Virus record (IMG/VR): IMGVR_UViG_3300022859_000019
Coordinates: 1-23,976 of that record
From: a virus
DNA: 23,976 nt
Direction: 5' to 3' (one strand)
Part shown: piece after piece, positions 5,871-12,603 of the stretch
How positions within the stretch are numbered: position 1 is the first letter of the stretch
Layout of the letters: every line of letters starts with the position of its first letter
Position numbers and translations under genes: made by a program
The notes under the pieces: model-generated
Seen by the model: the letters and a program-made list of their open reading frames with translations, nothing else
Databases searched by the model: none
Told to the model about the DNA's origin: nothing

Positions 5871-5889
5871 CCGTTCGTCGCCCGGCATC

Positions 5890-5938
5890 AAACTATCGCT
5901 AAAACTATTGCGCGCCGATATAGCGTCCGATATAGTTT
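5890..5938 (+). promoter_or_regulatory. Four operator-like half-sites around the promoter
   Basis: AAACTATCGC (5890) and AAACTATTGC (5902) are spaced 12 bp apart. On the right, CGATATAG occurs at 5916 and 5928, also 12 bp apart, and the last extends to CGATATAGTTT. The left pair is roughly the inverse of the right pair (AAACTAT against ATAGTTT at 5932-5938). The layout suggests cooperative binding of a regulator over the -35 and -10 boxes. Confidence 0.5.
5908..5936 (+). promoter_or_regulatory. Predicted sigma70-type promoter
   Basis: TTGCGC (5908-5913) and TATAGT (5931-5936) are separated by exactly 17 bp in the longest non-coding gap of the plus-strand block (5871-5994). This predicts a start near 5943, about 50 bases before the gene at 5995. 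Both boxes overlap operator-like half-sites, suggesting repression. Confidence 0.55.
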
Positions 5939-5994
5939 GTTCATCGGCGCAGCGCGCCACCCGCCACCCGGGGATCAGGGTGAGGAGCAGCAAG

Positions 5995-6435
5995 ATGAGC
6001 CACGCAACCCGCACCGTCGCACTGAGCACCGAGGTCACCGCAGAGATCACTGTGACCAAGACGATCTCAACCGAGTCCTACACGCTCGACGGCGACGGTC
6101 CTTACCGTGGTCCGCAGCAGCTCACCGAATCCTACGAGGTGCGGCTGGTCAAGGCCGGCTCCGTCATCGCTCGCGGACGATTCGGGCGCTTTCCGCTCAC
6201 GAAGCAAGGCGCAGTCGCAGCGGTCGGCAACTTGGGTCTGAGCGAGGCATCTGCCGACAAGGTCGAGCGCGCGCTTGCCGAGGCCCGGGCTGAGGCGGAG
6301 ACCGCCGACGTAGCCGAGTTTCGGGCAGCTCGGGCTGCGGCCCGTCAGGCCGCAGAGGCAGAACTTGCGGATCTCGAATCGTTCCAGCGCCGCGTTCGCG
6401 GCGGCATGAATTCCGATTCCGATTCCGTCGGCTAA
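5995..6435 (+). CDS. Hypothetical phage protein (146 aa), first gene after the regulated promoter
   Basis: ATG 5995 has AGGAG at 5983-5987. Residues 1-80 look beta-rich and start MSHATRTVALSTEVTAEITV; residues 85-135 are an Ala/Glu/Arg-rich helix, probably coiled coil (ERALAEARAEAETADVAEFR). The end is a Ser-Asp run, SDSDSVG. There is no membrane or signal segment. It is probably transcribed from the promoter at 5908-5936. Family not recognised. Confidence 0.75.
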   Translation: MSHATRTVALSTEVTAEITVTKTISTESYTLDGDGPYRGPQQLTESYEVRLVKAGSVIARGRFGRFPLTKQGAVAAVGNLGLSEASADKVERALAEARAEAETADVAEFRAARAAARQAAEAELADLESFQRRVRGGMNSDSDSVG

Positions 6436-6446
6436 CTCGCCAAACA

Positions 6447-6470
6447 GCCCGGCCTCAGAGCAGGCCGGGC
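6447..6470 (+). terminator. GC-rich hairpin after the 5995 gene
   Basis: GCCCGGCCT (6447-6455) pairs perfectly with AGGCCGGGC (6462-6470) over a six-base loop. No T-run follows; a GGAGG binding site begins four bases later. It may be a weak or factor-assisted terminator, or an mRNA-stabilising hairpin between two genes of one operon. Confidence 0.5.
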
Positions 6471-6486
6471 ACTGGAGGATTACCCT

Positions 6487-6612
6487 ATGACCACAGCAAC
6501 AATTACCCGCATTGATTCTGGTTTCGCTAACGCCGGCCGCGATCAGGAGCCACGGCCGTCAGTGGACTACCCGCGTCCTCTGGCCAGGGTCACGGAGGGT
6601 GCTCTCGCGTGA
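6487..6612 (+). CDS. Small hypothetical protein (41 aa)
   Basis: ATG 6487 is preceded by GGAGG (6474-6478). The 41 residues start MTTATITRIDSGFANAGRDQ and end RVTEGALA. The stop overlaps GTG 6609 of the next gene (GTGA), so the two are probably co-translated. Function unknown. Confidence 0.6.
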   Translation: MTTATITRIDSGFANAGRDQEPRPSVDYPRPLARVTEGALA

Positions 6613-7031
6613 GCTATCTCCACCACGTCACGATAGAGACTGGTCACGTGCGTCGATCTCCAGCATCGGAGGTCGAGGCGGGTACGCGGCAGATGCTGCT
6701 GCCGATCCTGCGCCAAGCGCTCAACGGGGGTCAGCCGACTATCCCTGGCGTCGGGCCCTACACCCTATCCGGCGATGCGCGCGGCGGGCGGGCGTCCACC
6801 TGGACTGTGTGCGGACCCCACGGCCCACTCGTGACGTTTGCCGTCTGCTCCGGCGGCAAAGGCGCGCGCGAGTGGGACAATCTCGCCGGTGCCGGCGACC
6901 AGCCACCGCACCCGTGGTGCGCAGTCCGGGTAGAGGATGGGCTCGCGCGTGACCCGTCTACCGCAGAGTGGATCGGCGACCTGGAGCGGTGCGTTGCCTG
7001 GACCTGGCTGGAGGATATGAGGCGCCATTGA
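6609..7031 (+). CDS. Conserved-looking phage hypothetical protein (140 aa)
   Basis: GTG 6609 overlaps the previous stop and has GGAGG at 6594-6598. The pattern is an N-terminal HHVTIETGHVRRSPASEV, a beta-rich middle with GPYTLSGDARGGRASTWTV and GPLVTFAVCSGG, and a C-terminal PHPWCAVRVEDGLARDPSTA followed by EWIGDLERCVAWTWLED. I recall this pattern in small uncharacterised siphovirus proteins, without a known function. It lies near the end of the plus-strand block. Confidence 0.8.
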   Translation: MSYLHHVTIETGHVRRSPASEVEAGTRQMLLPILRQALNGGQPTIPGVGPYTLSGDARGGRASTWTVCGPHGPLVTFAVCSGGKGAREWDNLAGAGDQPPHPWCAVRVEDGLARDPSTAEWIGDLERCVAWTWLEDMRRH

Positions 7032-7102
7032 GCGACGTTGACGCGGAAGGTGCTCACCCCCAGCTGGAGGGCGAGCTTATCTGCTACGTGTACGCCAATT
7101 GA
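7028..7102 (+). CDS. Possible 24-aa terminal peptide gene
   Basis: TTG 7028 overlaps the previous TGA (TTGA), with GAGG at 7019-7022. The frame reads MSDVDAEGAHPQLEGELICY and ends VYAN. The start overlap fits the block but the size makes it uncertain. It is the last plus-strand candidate before the convergent junction; 7103-7182 shows only short imperfect inverted repeats without T-runs. Confidence 0.3.
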   Translation: MSDVDAEGAHPQLEGELICYVYAN

Positions 7103-7182
7103 GCCGCTCTCGACGTGGGCAGTGTCCCTCGCGGAGGGCGGGCGGTCTGTAGGTGATCGCCCGGAATGGCGTGAGAGCGGGC

Positions 7183-7305
7183 CTACTCGTCGTCATCATC
7201 ATCGACTTCGGGCAGCGGCGCCACGCCGGCCGTCGCGTCTTCCAGCTCAAGCGCCCGCGCAGAGTGGAGCCACCCGCGCACGGTCTGGCGGACCATCCGG
7301 CGCAT
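7183..7305 (-). CDS. Small acidic-tailed protein at the end of the late operon (40 aa or longer)
   Basis: On the minus strand the frame reads MRRMVRQTVRGWLHSARALE, then LEDATAGVAPLPEVDDDDDE and TAG. ATG 7305 has no clear binding site. The same frame stays protein-like upstream to about 7400 (VANLATQLAREPHALEPRDS) without a standard start. Either it begins at a non-standard codon, or it was once fused to the gene ending at 7401 and a base has been lost. Function unknown. Confidence 0.5.
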   Translation of the reverse strand: MRRMVRQTVRGWLHSARALELEDATAGVAPLPEVDDDDDE

Positions 7306-7400
7306 AGACGGCGGGCGACCTGGTACGCATGGCGCGCTGGCGGGGCTATCTCGAGGCTCCAGCGCATGGGGCTCGCGTGCGAGCTGAGTCGCGAGATTGG

Positions 7401-7616
7401 CTACGGTGCAGAGCTGTAGGTGTCGCCTACGAGCTGCAGAGCGCCCCAGGCGACGAGCTGATCCAGGTGAATCTGGACGGCAAGCGCCGCGTAGTAGCCG
7501 GCAAGCTCCGGCGTTCCCGCTTGGCGCGCGGCCAAGACGATCTGCGGCGCGGTGCGATCATCTTCACCCACCAACGCCCGGATGGCGTCATGGGCGGGCA
7601 GTGTCTGGACGTTCAT
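7401..7616 (-). CDS. Small hypothetical late protein (71 aa)
   Basis: ATG 7616 is preceded on the minus strand by AAGGAG with nine bases spacing, placed at the 3' end of the upstream gene. The protein starts MNVQTLPAHDAIRALVGEDD and ends LQLVGDTYSSAP; it is helical and Ala-rich. It lies after the hub/adhesin gene, where phages often carry small tail or accessory genes. Family not recognised. Confidence 0.7.
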   Translation of the reverse strand: MNVQTLPAHDAIRALVGEDDRTAPQIVLAARQAGTPELAGYYAALAVQIHLDQLVAWGALQLVGDTYSSAP

Positions 7617-7622
7617 GCGGCA

Positions 7623-7820
7623 TCACTCCTTGAGGATCGCGGTTTCGGTGTCGGTGTCCCATTCGTGGGTCTCGTCGCTGATGTCCGGGTCCGCGCCCGG
7701 CGGCAGCTCGTGCAACGCGTCTCCGGCGGCGAGACTGCTCGAGATCGCCGAGACCACCTCGGCTGGCGCCTCACCGTAGGACTTGATCTCCGCACCGGTG
7801 CAGATCAGGTACCGAATCAA
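7623..7820 (-). CDS. Small acidic hypothetical late protein (65 aa)
   Basis: TTG 7820 overlaps the stop of the hub/adhesin gene (TTGA); a longer in-frame ORF from 7880 would run inside that gene and is not preferred. The sequence starts with start-Met then IRYLICTGAEIKSYGEAPA and ends DTETAILKE, with many Asp and Glu. The C-terminus contains the next gene's binding site. Function unknown. Confidence 0.65.
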   Translation of the reverse strand: MIRYLICTGAEIKSYGEAPAEVVSAISSSLAAGDALHELPPGADPDISDETHEWDTDTETAILKE

Positions 7821-10800
7821 CGGATGATCCTCGCGCTCACTCGGCGGGATCGGGCGATGATGTTCCCGCCCGCGCGCCATGCGTCTTTCTTGAATTGCCA
7901 GCTGAACACATAGGTTCCCGCGGCGATCGTCGCCTGGTAGACATGGATGAAAGGCGTCATTGCGGTTCCAGCGATGTAGATATTGTTGCCGCTCAGGCCA
8001 CCAATCTCGGCCGCATCTCGGAGGGCCTTGACCCGGCAGAAGGTGCTGCTCGCCCCTGCTGAGCGCAGCCAGCCGGAGAAGGTGACCTCGACCGTCCTCG
8101 TGGCATCAAGCACCAGGGTGGCCGTCGCGGCCTCGATGAAGCTCGCCGCGCTGACGCTGGTCAGATCGCCATCTGTCGCCCCCGTGGCGGTGGCGATGAC
8201 GCCGCTCGTGGCCCCCGCCTCGCGGACGCCGTTGACCATGTTCACGGCATTCAGCACGGCCTCGACCGAGGACGCGTTGATATCTCCGGAGGCGACCAGC
8301 GCCGTGAGCCATGCCGGCGTCTGGCCATTGTTCGCCGTGACGTCGGCGCGAGCCTCAGCGGGAGCGTTAACGGTCAGCAGCACATCAATGTCACCAGCGT
8401 GATCGCCAGTGACGTCGGCGCCCAGTTCCAGTTCGCCCCTATTGACGCGTCCTGGCGGCTCCTCAAAGGGCAGCACAGCGCCGCCGAGATGGAGCATTTG
8501 GCGGCGGATGTAATGCGTTTCCGATGTGCTCGGCGAAAATCCAAACACCCGAAGCTCATCAACCGTCGCCGCAACGATTGTACTATTGGAAACCCGCTGA
8601 TAGCTGGCGCCCGTAGCCGGAGCATTTGACGTGGCGACAAACCCGCCGCTGCTGTATTGCTCCACCCGAATGTCAACCGAGTCAACGCCCGCCACAGATC
8701 GCACGTCGGCTGAGTAACTGAACACGTCGCCAACCTCCAAGCCGATGTCTGCAATCATGATCGAGCGGATTGACGCAAACTGCCCGGAGAACGCTTGCTC
8801 GACAGCGGCGACAGCTGGGAGCAGGTTCTGACCAGACACCAGGCCAGTTACGTTGCCCACGGAAACGCCCACGGCGCCGTCCGTGACCGTGACGGATACC
8901 AGATTCGACCGGGACGAAAACGGAGCTTCCAGGAGATTCGACAGGACCGCGACGGCGACGAATTCGAGTGAGGCATTGTCTGCCGGCAGATCGAAAGTCA
9001 GCGCCGGTTCCGCACCACCCAGCAGCGTCCACGCCCCGGTCCCATTGGTGCGCACGTAGACGTTAGCGTGAGAGTAGGCGGCGGTGGTGGCCGTCTCCGT
9101 GATGGTTGCGGTCAGTCGAGTGATCGCCCCATCCGTAACGGTGGAATATGCCTCGACCACGGCCAGGCCAATCGACTCCGCCACAGCGATCGCCTCGTCT
9201 TCCTGATCCTCTGCGGCCGCGCGGCCGGGCGGCATGAACATCACGCGAGACGCGGCGAACGTCGCATCCACCCCAGAGCTAACCGATAGGTCGCGGGTGA
9301 ATCTGTCGTCCGGGATGTCGGTGCCGAAAAGGAATTTCTCGTCAATCACCAGCGAACGAGGCAGGGCGTTGTATGTGGAGCTGGGCAGAGGCGAGGAGCC
9401 ATAGTTCGCGAGCACCTTGCCGGTCAGGGCACTGGGTGCGGCGTTCAGATTCCCGTCCACGATGATCAGGATTCCGCCCGGCGCTCCGCCTGCTCCCGCC
9501 CCTGCATGCGCTGGCTGGTCGTCTCCGGCGTCGTAGGCGCCCACGGAGCCATCGTCTCCGGTCGTGTCGATCTTCCCAGAGGCGCCGAACGCGAAGCCCC
9601 TGGTTACACATACGAGCCCGGCGCCACCTGCGCCACCTGCGCCGCCGATGTTCACCTCGATCAGGTTGGGGCTCGGCTCGGAATCCTCGAAATACCGCAG
9701 ACCACCCGGCCCGCCTGAAGTCCCACGCAGATCACCCGGCAAGCCGTGGACATCGCTGGACCGATAGTCCAGCTGGAACAGGGGCATGACGTCGTAGGCG
9801 CCGGCAGTGATCGGGGCCGCGACAGACTGGAGGATGCCGTGGAACTTGCTGCCAACGCTCTCCTGCCTCACGCGCTCGATCAGTCCGCCGTGCGCCTGCG
9901 TGCTGCCGAAGCCACCCGCCTGCCCGCTCTGGAATGTCACGTCAGTCGGGTTGCGCGTGCCGGGGTAGCTCGGGATGGCCGCCGTTGAGAGCGTGTCAGA
10001 GACACCAGCCAGGCCGTTGCCAGCGCCGTCGATCGTGCCATTTACGGTCAGTGTTCCCAGGACTCGCAGCTGTACGTTGTCGTTGATCGTGAGCGTGATG
10101 CCCGCGGCTATCGTCAGGTCCTTGTCCGCGTAGTAGACGGCGCCGGCTGCCGTCATTGAGACGTTCCCAGCCAGGCTCAGGTCCGCGCCAATCTCGTAAT
10201 AGCTGCCCTCGTCCGTGACGCCGGCCTCGCCGGAAATGTCTGTGCCCGCCGCGGTGAACCAAGCGTCCGCAATGGCTTCGTCGTCTGCGATCGGCGCGAG
10301 AGGATCAGAGACAAGCGAGCTGGCCTCAAGGTTTAGCGTGATGCGGTTGCGCCTCCAATCGGTGCGCTTGCCCTGAATCTCGAAGGGCCTATCCAGGAGG
10401 ACGTTCGCGCCGGTCCAGTCTCGTGCGTGGTCGGTCTTGAGGCGGATCACGTCGCCCACCTCAAGAAACGACATGGAGCCTTGAACCTGAACCGTGGTCC
10501 TGATCGGAGGCCCGGCGCGACGGTCAAACGCCTGCTGGAGAATTGACACCACAGTATCGCGGGAGTGCCGTGAGCCGTGGAGTCCCTTGGCCTCGAATGA
10601 TTGCCGGGTGCGCTGGCCGTAACGAGTGATTGAACTCGCGTCCTGGACAACGATGCTGCGGGTCAATTCTCCGTCCACCTCGTTCCAGCTCAGTTCAATC
10701 TCGTTGGCGATGTCCTCGCCCACATAGGTGAGCATTGGAGCGGCGAGCAGAACAGAGTCATCAATCCACACGGACGCCGCTGCGCCCTCGATGATCCTGC

Positions 10801-11875
10801 GCAGGCGACGAAGGCCCAGCTGCCCATCAGCGAGCACCGGCTGGAACATGCCGCCCGGGCGGAGCAGGTCCTGCTCGATAAACCGCTTTGCGTCCTGCTT
10901 GCCTGGGTCAACGAATCGGAACACAACGCCCGCAGTATCGTCGGCCGGGTCGTAGAGGTCGGCGCCGATCGCTGTGTACTCGGTCAACTTCACATCGCCG
11001 GAAGACATGGCCGCATGCCAGTGCGCCGGGAGCGTGCCGCCCTGGTTGATCAACGCGCCAGTCTGGAGCGCGTATATCATTTTCGGTATAGGCATCTCCA
11101 GATAGATAACCTCTGTGACCTTTTTGCCGCGGTCGGGAGATGTGGCCGCATCCTCGTCGGTCGTGTGCGAGGCAGCCCTGGTGCCGAGCACGCCACGCAC
11201 GCAGTTGACGAATGTTGTGGCCGTGACATCGGTAGCCAAGGTGCGAATGATTTCCTTGTCGATCTTGAAGTAGATCACCCCGGTTGCGGAGGGCGCGTCG
11301 GTGAACGAGGTGCCGTGGTCGAGGCTGTCGAACTCGGAGGTGTCGGCCACAGTGATCGTGGTGGCCGTGTCTGTGACGTTCGCGGTCAGGCGGGTTTCTA
11401 CCGGATCCAGGATGTCCTCGCGCTCGGCGCGCTGAACGTCGCGGCAGCGGAACTCATACTTGCCACCAGAGTGGGACATGGTGCAGGACTGGAGCACCTG
11501 GGTTGATTCAAGCTCATACGAACCAATCGCGATTCGCGAATCGCCCACGTAGAGCTTGACGGTTTTGCCAAGCACGCCGCGGGAGTTGGTGAGCAGTTCG
11601 GTGCGGAGCTTGTCGGAGATAGCCTGCCCGACATCGACAGCCGAGAAGGACAACGCGCCAATCTCCGCCCGGCCTTCGAGCGGCCGCAGTCGCTGGGACA
11701 CTGCGCGCACAGTCTCGACGCGCGCGTTGAGGGTCGTGCCGGAGCCAATGGTCACGTCATCGTGAGAGACGATCCAGAGGTCGGTGCCACCACCCATCGC
11801 GATGTGGATTGCGAACCGGGGCTCCTTCTGATTGCTGGCGTTGAGCGCGCCAAACTCCTTGTTATAGGCGCGCAT
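7817..11875 (-). CDS. Tail hub and Gly-rich adhesin fusion protein (1352 aa)
   Basis: This is the largest gene, after the tape measure and one small tail gene. Residues 1 to about 540 look like a tail-tip hub (SHDDVTIGSGTTLNARVETV near the start; EIELSWNEVDGELTRSIVVQ and MSFLEVGDVIRLKTDH later). About 545-830 is a repetitive, Gly-rich region with NGTIDGAGNGLAG, GGAGGAGGAGLVCV and AGAGAGGAPGGILIIVDG, recalling Gly-rich receptor-binding tips. About 880-1160 is beta-sandwich-like, with SGQNLLPAVAAVEQAFSG suggesting a carbohydrate-binding module. The C-terminal part adds another beta-rich domain. It probably combines hub and host recognition in one chain. Domain limits are my estimates. The start overlaps the upstream stop (TGATG). 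Confidence 0.75.
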   Translation of the reverse strand: MRAYNKEFGALNASNQKEPRFAIHIAMGGGTDLWIVSHDDVTIGSGTTLNARVETVRAVSQRLRPLEGRAEIGALSFSAVDVGQAISDKLRTELLTNSRGVLGKTVKLYVGDSRIAIGSYELESTQVLQSCTMSHSGGKYEFRCRDVQRAEREDILDPVETRLTANVTDTATTITVADTSEFDSLDHGTSFTDAPSATGVIYFKIDKEIIRTLATDVTATTFVNCVRGVLGTRAASHTTDEDAATSPDRGKKVTEVIYLEMPIPKMIYALQTGALINQGGTLPAHWHAAMSSGDVKLTEYTAIGADLYDPADDTAGVVFRFVDPGKQDAKRFIEQDLLRPGGMFQPVLADGQLGLRRLRRIIEGAAASVWIDDSVLLAAPMLTYVGEDIANEIELSWNEVDGELTRSIVVQDASSITRYGQRTRQSFEAKGLHGSRHSRDTVVSILQQAFDRRAGPPIRTTVQVQGSMSFLEVGDVIRLKTDHARDWTGANVLLDRPFEIQGKRTDWRRNRITLNLEASSLVSDPLAPIADDEAIADAWFTAAGTDISGEAGVTDEGSYYEIGADLSLAGNVSMTAAGAVYYADKDLTIAAGITLTINDNVQLRVLGTLTVNGTIDGAGNGLAGVSDTLSTAAIPSYPGTRNPTDVTFQSGQAGGFGSTQAHGGLIERVRQESVGSKFHGILQSVAAPITAGAYDVMPLFQLDYRSSDVHGLPGDLRGTSGGPGGLRYFEDSEPSPNLIEVNIGGAGGAGGAGLVCVTRGFAFGASGKIDTTGDDGSVGAYDAGDDQPAHAGAGAGGAPGGILIIVDGNLNAAPSALTGKVLANYGSSPLPSSTYNALPRSLVIDEKFLFGTDIPDDRFTRDLSVSSGVDATFAASRVMFMPPGRAAAEDQEDEAIAVAESIGLAVVEAYSTVTDGAITRLTATITETATTAAYSHANVYVRTNGTGAWTLLGGAEPALTFDLPADNASLEFVAVAVLSNLLEAPFSSRSNLVSVTVTDGAVGVSVGNVTGLVSGQNLLPAVAAVEQAFSGQFASIRSIMIADIGLEVGDVFSYSADVRSVAGVDSVDIRVEQYSSGGFVATSNAPATGASYQRVSNSTIVAATVDELRVFGFSPSTSETHYIRRQMLHLGGAVLPFEEPPGRVNRGELELGADVTGDHAGDIDVLLTVNAPAEARADVTANNGQTPAWLTALVASGDINASSVEAVLNAVNMVNGVREAGATSGVIATATGATDGDLTSVSAASFIEAATATLVLDATRTVEVTFSGWLRSAGASSTFCRVKALRDAAEIGGLSGNNIYIAGTAMTPFIHVYQATIAAGTYVFSWQFKKDAWRAGGNIIARSRRVSARIIR

Positions 11876-12273
11876 CAGACCACCCGCATGCGGAGCTGGT
11901 AGGCGTAGTTTGCAGAGGTGCCCACACGGCGACGGCGCGTGGTCTTGCTGACCAGCACCACTGTCTGCGGGTCCACGTCGTCGCCGTCGATAGCGTCGCC
12001 GTCGAACGTGAATTGCTCGCCGCCAGCGACCGAATCCAGAAACTCGTGGAACAGCAGAAGCCGTGCAGCCGTCTCGATGAAGTCGGTGGTGCAGCTCCAG
12101 AAAATGTCTATCCGGTGTAGCGCGCTCTCTTGTGTGCCGTCGAGCGCCACCGTATCGTCCCTGTCGAACTTGCGGTCTTGGTCGATCGCAGCACCGTCAA
12201 TCACAAAGTCGTATTCGGTGTCGGCCGAATGCGCGCCAATTATGCTGCGTTTTGCGTTGTACGTGAATCGCAT
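11875..12273 (-). CDS. Small tail protein between tape measure and hub (132 aa)
   Basis: The protein starts MRFTYNAKRSIIGAHSADTE and ends YAYQLRMRVV. It mixes beta strands with one helical segment DFIETAARLLLFHEFLDS. Its position, after the tape measure and before the hub, is that of distal tail proteins, and its stop overlaps the hub start. GGAG eight bases before ATG 12273 is the binding site, squeezed into 12 bp shared with the divergent gene at 12286. The exact family is not recognised. Confidence 0.65.
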   Translation of the reverse strand: MRFTYNAKRSIIGAHSADTEYDFVIDGAAIDQDRKFDRDDTVALDGTQESALHRIDIFWSCTTDFIETAARLLLFHEFLDSVAGGEQFTFDGDAIDGDDVDPQTVVLVSKTTRRRRVGTSANYAYQLRMRVV

Positions 12274-12285
12274 CTCGGAGGCTCC

Positions 12286-12603
12286 ATGAAGTATCTGGCT
12301 GCCGCACTGCTACTGCTCGCCACCCATGCCAACGCCCAAGAGGCCGCGTGTTGGGAGTACCAGGTGGTGAATGCGCCCTATAACGCCGCGTTTACCGAGA
12401 GCATGGTGGAGCAGGCAAAACTGTTCAGCGGAGCGCCGGGAGTGGGCTCCCCGTGGGATGTCCGCGAGGACGGCGGGTGGCTGCATCGTGAGCACACCAA
12501 TTTCCTGAATGAGATGGCACTGCAGGGGTGGGAACTGCACAGCGTCAACCAAGGCGCGCATGCAATTCTCCATTACTTCAGGCGCCCGCGGTCGGGTTGC
12601 TAG
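12286..12603 (+). CDS. Secreted DUF4177-like protein, inserted moron on the opposite strand
   Basis: Among more than 16 kb of minus-strand late genes this one reads on the plus strand. The 105 residues begin with a signal peptide MKYLAAALLLLATHANA, with cleavage expected before QEAACWEY. The mature part fits the DUF4177 pattern, WEYQVVNA at the front and NEMALQGWELHSVNQ then HYFRRPR at the end. GGAGG (12277-12281) precedes ATG 12286; the longer in-frame ORF from 12130 is rejected for lack of a signal and because it lies antisense to the next gene. Its stop overlaps the tape-measure stop at a shared CTAG. No clear promoter or terminator is visible. It probably acts in the periplasm of a lysogen, an inference from location and signal peptide. 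Confidence 0.8.
   Translation: MKYLAAALLLLATHANAQEAACWEYQVVNAPYNAAFTESMVEQAKLFSGAPGVGSPWDVREDGGWLHREHTNFLNEMALQGWELHSVNQGAHAILHYFRRPRSGC

Noticed and set aside
7103-7182. Bidirectional terminator at the convergent junction
   Set aside because: CCCTC/GAGGG and CGGGCG/CGCCCG arms are present but short and without T-runs, so no call is made.
7329-7913. Plus-strand 194-codon frame over the distal late genes
   Set aside because: It opposes three minus-strand genes with binding sites and overlaps, and its composition is shadow-like.
12130-12285. N-terminal extension of the DUF4177-like gene
   Set aside because: It has no binding site, is antisense to the start of a real tail gene, and would hide the signal peptide starting at 12286.
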